This document shows, in pieces, positions 7,070 to 11,958 of a stretch of 11,958 nt of DNA. Source of the DNA: Porphyrobacter sp. (lineage in GTDB: Bacteria; Pseudomonadota; Alphaproteobacteria; Sphingomonadales; Sphingomonadaceae); contig JAKFWB010000363.1 of the NCBI GenBank assembly GCA_021732945.1, positions 1 through 11,958 on the forward strand, given 5' to 3'. The first letter of the stretch is position 1. Every line of letters starts with the position of its first letter. Under the pieces are notes generated by a model. The model did not search any database. It was not told the DNA's origin and was given only the letters and a program-made list of their open reading frames with translations. The position numbers were made by a program, and so were the translations under genes.

Positions 7070-7646
7070 GGCTGCGCTGGAACACAGTCAGCACACAGAG
7101 CGCGGCGTAGCCATAGGCCATCCACGCGAACCACGCGGGAAACAGGCACATGGCAATGAACACCGCAATGGTTTCGGCGCCTTCGGCCAATCCGGTTGAG
7201 TAGAAGAAGCTCTTTCTGCCGTGCGCCTCGGTCTGGTCCCCGCGCTTGGCGGCGATCACGGCAAAGGCGAGGAAGCTCACGCCGGTCAGCACAAAACTCG
7301 CCACCAGCACCAGCGCAGGCAGGGTGTTGGCCGGGCTGAGAATGCCGAAGCCTACGGGCACGCTGACATAGAAGGCGAAGTCGGCGACGATATCGAAATA
7401 GCCCCCCAAATCGCTCGGCCCCCGCACCCGCGCCACCGCGCCATCGAGCCCGTCGCACATCCGGTTGGCGAGGATCAGCGCCAAGCCCCAGCCGATGTGG
7501 CCCAGCGCAATCGCCGCCGCGCCCGCGAGGCCGAGGGCAAGGCCCGTGAAGGTCAGGCCATTGGCAGTGACGCCAATGCTGGCAAGTTTCCGCCCCACCG
7601 CATTCAGCGGAGGATCGATGAGCGGGCGCAAGCGGGCATCAAGCAT
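7041..7646 (-). CDS. CDP-alcohol phosphatidyltransferase family protein
   Basis: A 201-residue integral membrane enzyme that would transfer a phosphatidyl (or related) group from a CDP-linked donor to an alcohol acceptor at the inner membrane. The family signature is intact: D65-G-L-D68-G-x2-A-R, then G81, D85 and D89 (CDGLDGAVARV...GGYFDIVAD), supplying the metal and base aspartates. About six hydrophobic segments follow the usual CDP-AP layout. I chose the ATG at 7646 because GGAAG (7654-7658) lies 7 nt upstream; the open frame continues to a TTG at 7670, but that codon is inside the REP repeat. The acceptor (glycerol phosphate, serine, inositol or other) cannot be assigned. The gene is convergent with the DUF1499 gene, with overlapping stop regions. 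Confidence 0.9.
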   Translation of the reverse strand: MLDARLRPLIDPPLNAVGRKLASIGVTANGLTFTGLALGLAGAAAIALGHIGWGLALILANRMCDGLDGAVARVRGPSDLGGYFDIVADFAFYVSVPVGFGILSPANTLPALVLVASFVLTGVSFLAFAVIAAKRGDQTEAHGRKSFFYSTGLAEGAETIAVFIAMCLFPAWFAWMAYGYAALCVLTVFQRSLMARLAFRD

Positions 7647-7657
7647 TGTGGCACTTC

Positions 7658-7728
7658 CATCCTTCGACAAGCTCAGGATGAGCGATATTCCTACCCAAAC
7701 CCGCTCGTCCTGAGCCTGTCGAAGGACG
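7658..7728. repeat. REP-like inverted pair, left copy
   Basis: The left arm (7658-7686; core CCTTCGACAAGCTCAGGATG) and right arm (7702-7728; CGCTCGTCCTGAGCC then TGTCGAAGGACG) are imperfect inverse complements around a 15-nt loop. This is a REPIN-type hairpin of the repeat family I associate with sphingomonad genomes. The left arm touches the Shine-Dalgarno of the phosphatidyltransferase gene; the right arm ends 11 nt beyond the nuclease stop. Its 29-nt left arm is identical to that of the second copy at 8057. Confidence 0.9.
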
Positions 7729-7739
7729 CATTCCCAACA

Positions 7740-8033
7740 TCAGCCCACTTCTCCTTGGCGATTGCGAGCGAGGTTCGAAATCCGTTCCCAGTCACCGGCA
7801 ATCAGTGCTTGCTTCTTCGCCCTCGTCCACCCCCTGATCCGCCGCTCGAAGACGAAAGCATCATCGCTGGTTGGGAACACGTCGCACCACACCAGGGTCA
7901 CCGGACGGCGCTTCGCAGTGTAGCCGGGAACGAGGCCTGCATTATGTTGAGCCAACCGCGCATCAATCTGATCGGTATGGCCCGCATAATACGACCCGTC
8001 AGAGCAGCGCAGAAGGTATGTCCAGAAGTGCAT
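7740..8033 (-). CDS. Small GIY-YIG nuclease domain protein (UPF0213/YhbQ-like)
   Basis: A 97-residue stand-alone GIY-YIG domain. The N-terminus FWTYLLRCSDGSYYAGHT (3-20) is the GIY...YIG region in its usual UPF0213 form, followed by catalytic Arg26 (DARLAQHNAG), a YTAKRRPVTLVW strand (39-50) and the metal-binding Glu63 (FERRIRGWTRAKKQALIAGDW). The length is normal for the family, with no added DNA-binding domain. Members are presumed DNA nucleases; the cellular role is mostly unknown. The ATG at 8033 fits the domain edge, with only a weak upstream AGG. The gene sits between two same-oriented REP-like hairpins, 11 nt from one and 23 nt from the other. That suggests it belongs to the repeat unit rather than to the flanking genes. 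Confidence 0.9.
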   Translation of the reverse strand: MHFWTYLLRCSDGSYYAGHTDQIDARLAQHNAGLVPGYTAKRRPVTLVWCDVFPTSDDAFVFERRIRGWTRAKKQALIAGDWERISNLARNRQGEVG

Positions 8034-8056
8034 AGCAAGGACCTAACGTGGCGCAG

Positions 8057-8150
8057 CATCCTTCGACAAGCTCAGGATGAGCGATGTTTTACCAAGGCTC
8101 GCTCGTCCTGAGCCGGTGTCGCTGCGCGACAGCTTCGCTTCCGAAGGACG
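8057..8150. repeat. REP-like inverted pair, right copy with altered arm
   Basis: The left arm (8057-8085) is identical over 29 nt to 7658-7686, and the right arm begins with the same 15 nt (8100-8114, CGCTCGTCCTGAGCC). The expected TGTCGAAGGACG end is replaced by a 36-nt stretch (8115-8150), about 24 nt longer. It contains a perfect mini-hairpin TGTCGC-TGC-GCGACA (8117-8131) and CTTCG-CTTC-CGAAG (8133-8146), and still ends CGAAGGACG. It lies 11 nt past the nucleoside transporter stop and may also protect or end that mRNA. Confidence 0.88.
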
Positions 8151-8161
8151 CAGGCACACAA

Positions 8162-9463
8162 TCAACCCCAAGTCACCAGCCCGATCCACGCCCCCGTCAT
8201 CGCGCTGGCGAGGTTGCCTGAAATCCAGCTCTTCATTCCCAGCCCGGCCGCTTCCGCGCGGCGTTCGGGGCATAGGGTGCCGATGGTCGAGACCAGCAGG
8301 CCCACGCTGGCAAGGTTTGCCACCCCGCACAGCGCATAGATGACGATCAGCAGGCTCCTCGGGCTGAGAGTGCCGTCGGGCAGCGCGGCGAGTTCAAGAT
8401 AGGCGACATATTCGTTGAGCACCGCCTTGGTGCCCATCAACCCGCCCGCCGCCTGCGCCTCGTTCCATGGCACGCCCAGCAGCCACATGAAGGGCGCGAG
8501 CAGCCAGCCCATCAGGCGCTTGAGGCTCAGCGCCTCCCCGTCGATCAGCGGCAGCGCGGCCAGCATGCCGTCCACCAGCGCCACCAGCGCGAAGACGGTG
8601 ATGATCACCGCGATTACTGCAAGGAACAGCTGCATCCCGTCCATCGCGCCCTTGATGATGGCATCGATGCTGGATTCGTAGCGCAGGCCCTCGTCGCCCG
8701 TGTGCGCGTCAGCATCGACCTCGGTGGCGGTGTCCGCCTCGGTCCCCGGCACCATCAGCCGCGCAATCAGCAGCGCGGCGGGGAGCGAGATCAGCGAGGC
8801 GGAGATCATGTGGCCGACCGCGTCGGGCACAGTATCGCGCAAGGTGGTGGTATAGAGGATCAGGATCGCGCCGCTGATGGTCGCCATCGTCAGGGTCATC
8901 ACCTGAAACAGTTCGGTGCGGCTCATCCGGCCAAAATAGGCGCGGGTCACCAAGGGCGCTTCGACCACGCCAAGAAAGACGCTCGCGCCCCCTGAAAGTC
9001 CCACCACGCCGCTCACGCCAAGGCTGCGGCGCAGCAGGAAGCTGAGGCCATTGACGATCCAGCGCAGCACCCCCCAGTGCCACAGCAGCGCGGCGAGCGC
9101 GGAGAACACGATCACCAGCGGCAGGATCTGGAACGCGATCACCAGCGGCGGCTGCGCGCCCGGCTTCAGCGCGAAGGGCAGTTCCGCCCCGCCGATATAG
9201 CCGAACATGTAGGATGATCCCTTGAGCGTCGCGGCCTCAACCGCGCTGACCGCATTGTTGACGAGGCCGACCGCCTCCCACACCAGCGGCACGCGGACGA
9301 TCAGCACCGCGAGCACACCCTGCAACGCCAGCGCGCCCAGCATCCAGCGCCAGCCGGGATGGCCCGCGCGGTTCTCACTGATCGCCCAGGCCACCCCCAT
9401 CAAGACCGCAAGACCGATGATACCCCGCAGTTGGTCAAACAGTTCCAATCCCCCAGCCCCCAT
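8162..9463 (-). CDS. CNT-family concentrative nucleoside transporter
   Basis: A 433-residue inner-membrane symporter that would import nucleosides with H+ or Na+. It has the CNT layout: N-terminal helices (LRGIIGLAVLMGVAWAISE), the first re-entrant hairpin with GGASVFLGVVEAPL (158-171), GTKAVLNEYVAY (344-355) and the C-terminal ALCGVANLASVGLLVSTIG (377-395) with N383 and S386 at the spacing of substrate-binding Asn/Ser in characterised CNTs. The usual GQTE/GQSE of the first hairpin reads GVVE, so specificity may differ. I start at 9463, where TGATG overlaps the upstream stop by one base; an ATG at 9478 would add five residues. Neither has a strong Shine-Dalgarno, which suggests coupling to the oxidoreductase gene. 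A charged linker at about 241-260 is an odd cytosolic insertion. Confidence 0.88.
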   Translation of the reverse strand: MGAGGLELFDQLRGIIGLAVLMGVAWAISENRAGHPGWRWMLGALALQGVLAVLIVRVPLVWEAVGLVNNAVSAVEAATLKGSSYMFGYIGGAELPFALKPGAQPPLVIAFQILPLVIVFSALAALLWHWGVLRWIVNGLSFLLRRSLGVSGVVGLSGGASVFLGVVEAPLVTRAYFGRMSRTELFQVMTLTMATISGAILILYTTTLRDTVPDAVGHMISASLISLPAALLIARLMVPGTEADTATEVDADAHTGDEGLRYESSIDAIIKGAMDGMQLFLAVIAVIITVFALVALVDGMLAALPLIDGEALSLKRLMGWLLAPFMWLLGVPWNEAQAAGGLMGTKAVLNEYVAYLELAALPDGTLSPRSLLIVIYALCGVANLASVGLLVSTIGTLCPERRAEAAGLGMKSWISGNLASAMTGAWIGLVTWG

Positions 9464-11604
9464 CAACCCCGCATCCACGCATGGTAGCGTTCAACCCATT
9501 TGAGCAGGCCTTCAGGCTTGTGCGCCTTCTTCCAGTTGCCAGCGGCGAACTTGTTGGCTTCCACCATGGTCGGATAGGCGTGGATCGTGCCGAGGATCTT
9601 GTTGAGGCCGAGGCCGTGCTTCATCGCCAGCACATATTCGCCCAGCAATTCGCCCGCGTGCGCGCCGACGATGGTCGCCCCCAGCACAGTGTCCTTGCCG
9701 CCTGCCGGGGTCAGCACCTTGACGAAGCCAGTGGTCTCGCTCTCGGCAATCGCGCGGTCGAGATCGTCGAGGTCGTAACGCGTCACTTCGACCGCGATAC
9801 CTTGCTCGGCCGCCTCGCGCTCGTTGATCCCAACGCGCGCGACTTCGGGATCGAGGAAGGTCACCGCCGGGATCACGCGGTAATCGGCCTTGAACTTGCG
9901 GAAGGTGCCGAACAGCGCGTTGACGCTGGCGTACCATGCCTGATGGCTGGCGGTGTGGGTGAATTGGTAGGGGCCCGCGACATCGCCCGCCGCGAAGATA
10001 TTGGGGAATTTGGTCGCGAGGAATTCATCGGTGACGACGGTCTTGGCAGTGTCCACTCCGATGGTTTCCAGCCCAAACCCGGTGAGCCGCGCCTTGCGCC
10101 CGACCGCGACGATCAGCGCATCGAATGGCACCGCAACTTCCGCGCCATCCGCTTCGGCGAACAACACCCCGCCTGCGATCCGCACCGCCGCATGGCCGGT
10201 GAGCACGCGCACGCCCGATTCTTCAAGCGAGGCGCGGGCGAGATCGGACACGTCATCATCCTCACGCGCCAGCACCCGGTCGCCGCGCTCGATCTGCGTG
10301 ACCTGCGAGCCCAGCCGCGCGAAAGCCTGCGACAGCTCGCAGCCAATCGGCCCGCCGCCCAGCACCGCGATGCGCTGCGGCGCTTCGTCCAGCGCGGCGA
10401 AAGCGTTCCACAGGGTCTCGCTGGTCAGGTAGCCGCTGTCCTCGATGCCGGGAATGTCCGGCACCACCGGCGCGGCTCCGCTCGCAATGATGATGCTGCG
10501 CGTGGTGAGCCGTTGCGTGCCGCCGTCATTGCGCGCGATCTCGACCGTCCACGGATCGATGATCGTCGCGTAACCCTTGACCACATCGACGCCGAGGCCT
10601 TCGTACCGTTCCACAGAATCATGCGGTTCGATCGTCTTGATCGTATCGAGCACCCGCGCCATCACCGCCTTGAACGGCACCTTAGGGGTGGTCGCCTCCA
10701 GCCCATACCTATCAGCGTGGCGCATCATCGCGGCGACCTTGGCGCTCTTGATCACCGCCTTGGACGGCACGCAGCCGGTATTGAGGCAATCGCCGCCCAT
10801 TTCGTGGGCTTCGACCAGCGTCACCTTGGCCTTGACCGTCGCGGCGATCAGCGAGGAGACGAGACCCGCCGACCCCGCGCCGATCACCACCAGATTGCGG
10901 TCGAACGACTTGGGCTTGGTGAACCCGGCATAGACCTTGCGGCGCTTCAGAACGCCGATCACGCCCTTGGCCAGCCACGGCACAATGCCCAGCAGCACGA
11001 ACGATCCGATCACGCCGGGCGAAGCGATACCCGACAGGCTATCAATCTGCGCCAGCTGCGTGCCCGCATTCACATAAACTACCGTGCCCAGCAGCATGCC
11101 TAGCTGGCTCACCCACATATAGGTCAGCGTGCGGATGCGGGTCAGGCCCATCACCAGATTGACCATGAAGAACGGGAAAACCGGGATCATCCGCAGGCTG
11201 AATAAGTAGAAAGGTCCATCGCGCTCCAGCCCGGCATTGATTGCCTTCAACCGCTCCCCAAAGCGCGCCTCGATGCTGTCGCGCAGCACATAGCGTGAGG
11301 AGAGGAACGCCAGCGTTGCGCCGATGGTCGAGGCAAAGGAGACGATGATCGTGCCGCCCACCAAGCCAAACAGCGCGCCCGCCGCCAGCGTCATGAACGC
11401 AGCACCGGGGAGCGAGGCCCCGGCGACCGCGACATAGGCGAGGAAAAACCCCACGATCACCGCAATCGCATTGCGTTCCTGAAACGCGGCGAGATCAGCG
11501 GCGACCGCCTTGATCCCGTCGAGCGTCAGATATTGCCCGATGTCGAACGCAAAATAGGCCGCAACCAGCGCGGCCAGAGCGGCGAGGATGGCAAGCTTCT
11601 TCAT
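9463..11604 (-). CDS. TVP38/TMEM64 (VTT) domain fused to FAD-dependent disulfide oxidoreductase
   Basis: A 713-residue two-part membrane flavoprotein. Residues 1-220 are a VTT/DedA-like membrane domain (FFLAYVAVAG, PGAAFMTLAAGALFG, LRMIPVFPFFMVNLVMGLT). Residues 236-713 are a complete class I pyridine nucleotide-disulfide oxidoreductase: FAD motif GAGSAG (242-247), redox cysteines C273 and C278 (GGDCLNTGCVPSK), NAD(P)H motif GGGPIG (416-421), a second FAD motif IFAAGDVAG, and the catalytic HAYPTMVE (675-682). It resembles dihydrolipoamide dehydrogenase and mercuric reductase, but lacks the N-terminal metal-binding domain and C-terminal Cys pair of MerA, so a mercury role is unlikely. I chose the ATG at 11604 because AGGGAG (11612-11617) is 7 nt upstream. 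It should tether NAD(P)H-driven disulfide chemistry to the inner membrane; the partner is unknown. Confidence 0.92.
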   Translation of the reverse strand: MKKLAILAALAALVAAYFAFDIGQYLTLDGIKAVAADLAAFQERNAIAVIVGFFLAYVAVAGASLPGAAFMTLAAGALFGLVGGTIIVSFASTIGATLAFLSSRYVLRDSIEARFGERLKAINAGLERDGPFYLFSLRMIPVFPFFMVNLVMGLTRIRTLTYMWVSQLGMLLGTVVYVNAGTQLAQIDSLSGIASPGVIGSFVLLGIVPWLAKGVIGVLKRRKVYAGFTKPKSFDRNLVVIGAGSAGLVSSLIAATVKAKVTLVEAHEMGGDCLNTGCVPSKAVIKSAKVAAMMRHADRYGLEATTPKVPFKAVMARVLDTIKTIEPHDSVERYEGLGVDVVKGYATIIDPWTVEIARNDGGTQRLTTRSIIIASGAAPVVPDIPGIEDSGYLTSETLWNAFAALDEAPQRIAVLGGGPIGCELSQAFARLGSQVTQIERGDRVLAREDDDVSDLARASLEESGVRVLTGHAAVRIAGGVLFAEADGAEVAVPFDALIVAVGRKARLTGFGLETIGVDTAKTVVTDEFLATKFPNIFAAGDVAGPYQFTHTASHQAWYASVNALFGTFRKFKADYRVIPAVTFLDPEVARVGINEREAAEQGIAVEVTRYDLDDLDRAIAESETTGFVKVLTPAGGKDTVLGATIVGAHAGELLGEYVLAMKHGLGLNKILGTIHAYPTMVEANKFAAGNWKKAHKPEGLLKWVERYHAWMRG

Positions 11605-11648
11605 TGATGAACTCCCTTGCCCGCCATTCGCGGGCTGACCCCGGAACG

Positions 11649-11958
11649 TTACTCGTCCTTCGCAAGTGCAGCGTATTTCGCAATCCACCGCTTGTCGATC
11701 CAATGCTTGAGCGCGAGCACCCATGCGCCATCAGCAGCGAGCCGACCATAGCTGGCAATCGCAGAGCCGTCGCCCGTGTTGAGCAGGTAGAGGTTGTTCC
11801 AGCGCGGGCGATAGGGCGCGCGCGGGGCCTCGCCCGCCAACGCAGCGCGCAAATTTGCGGCGAGCACCGGCCCGGCGAACACCGCATGCACACCCGAATG
11901 GGGAAGCGGTCGGTCAGCACGCGCGGCGACGTCGCCGGCGGCGAAGATATGCGGGTGC
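11649..11958 (-). CDS. FAD-dependent NDH-2-like oxidoreductase, C-terminal part
   Basis: Only the last 102 residues are present; the 5' end lies beyond the window's right edge. The visible part opens with HPHIFAAGDVA, the C-terminal FAD-binding motif of pyridine nucleotide-disulfide oxidoreductases. It continues PLPHSGVHAVFAGPVLAANL and LYLLNTGDGSAIASYG, wording I associate with the NDH-2/sulfide:quinone-reductase-like family whose members can be fused to selenide, water dikinase (SelD). No SelD domain follows here, since the TAA at 11649 comes soon after. The next gene starts 44 nt downstream on the same strand, so the two flavoproteins are probably one operon. Quinone or sulfur substrate specificity cannot be judged without the N-terminus. 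Confidence 0.85.
   Translation of the reverse strand, partial: HPHIFAAGDVAARADRPLPHSGVHAVFAGPVLAANLRAALAGEAPRAPYRPRWNNLYLLNTGDGSAIASYGRLAADGAWVLALKHWIDKRWIAKYAALAKDE

Noticed and set aside
7647..7670. TTG start extending the phosphatidyltransferase
   Set aside because: The added codons lie in the REP arm and the ATG at 7646 has a properly spaced GGAAG.
7769..7785. tRNA T-arm-like GGTTCGAAATCC
   Set aside because: The flanking bases do not pair as a T stem, no cloverleaf surrounds it, and it lies inside the GIY-YIG coding sequence.
8043..8330. Small minus-strand frame containing LSLSKDAAPR
   Set aside because: The peptide is a translation of the REP arm and the rest overlaps the transporter gene out of frame.
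9481..11103. 540-codon open frame antisense to the oxidoreductase fusion
   Set aside because: The opposite strand encodes intact FAD, Cys and HxxPTxxE motifs. The antisense product is rich in Arg, His and Asp without domains, a typical GC-codon mirror frame.
9463..11604. Mercuric reductase (merA)
   Set aside because: No N-terminal heavy-metal domain and no C-terminal vicinal cysteines. The protein ends soon after HAYPTMVE, and no mer genes are nearby.

Overview
The window looks like chromosomal DNA of a GC-rich alphaproteobacterium, most likely Sphingomonadales and perhaps the Erythrobacter/Porphyrobacter group. The grounds are the Caulobacter/Xanthomonas-type TonB receptor, a receptor-linked flavin halogenase, the CCTTCGACAAGCTCAGG repeat family that I associate with sphingomonads, and overall codon bias. 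The placement is inference. I see no rRNA, tRNA, CRISPR array, phage or classical IS element.

Left third (1-5530): a large outer-membrane TonB-dependent receptor on the minus strand is divergent from a two-gene plus-strand operon. That operon encodes a DUF6445-type 2OG-Fe(II)-oxygenase-fold protein and a flavin-dependent tryptophan-halogenase-family enzyme. The 373-base region between them holds several candidate promoter and operator elements. The halogenase keeps the recognisable catalytic residues, at the PrnA numbering I recall, but no flavin reductase or biosynthetic genes lie beside it. The locus therefore looks like a nutrient-uptake or receptor-linked tailoring module of unknown substrate. 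A GC-rich hairpin with T-tracts on both strands probably terminates the halogenase operon and the convergent cytochrome gene.

Middle (5552-8150): a lipoprotein monohaem cytochrome c (minus) is divergent from a DUF1499 membrane protein (plus). The latter overlaps tail to tail with a CDP-alcohol phosphatidyltransferase (minus). Next comes a small GIY-YIG nuclease gene flanked on both sides by REP-like inverted-repeat pairs in the same orientation. The right-hand pair is altered by about 24 extra bases that form mini-hairpins. This nuclease/repeat unit is the best candidate here for an under-described mobile system.

Right third (8162-11958): three minus-strand genes appear to form one operon, read right to left. 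They are the C-terminal end of an FAD-dependent NADH-dehydrogenase-like oxidoreductase (cut by the window edge), a fusion of a TVP38/TMEM64 (VTT) membrane domain to a dihydrolipoamide-dehydrogenase-like disulfide oxidoreductase, and a concentrative nucleoside transporter (CNT) with an unusual substrate-site motif. The last two are coupled by a TGATG stop/start overlap.
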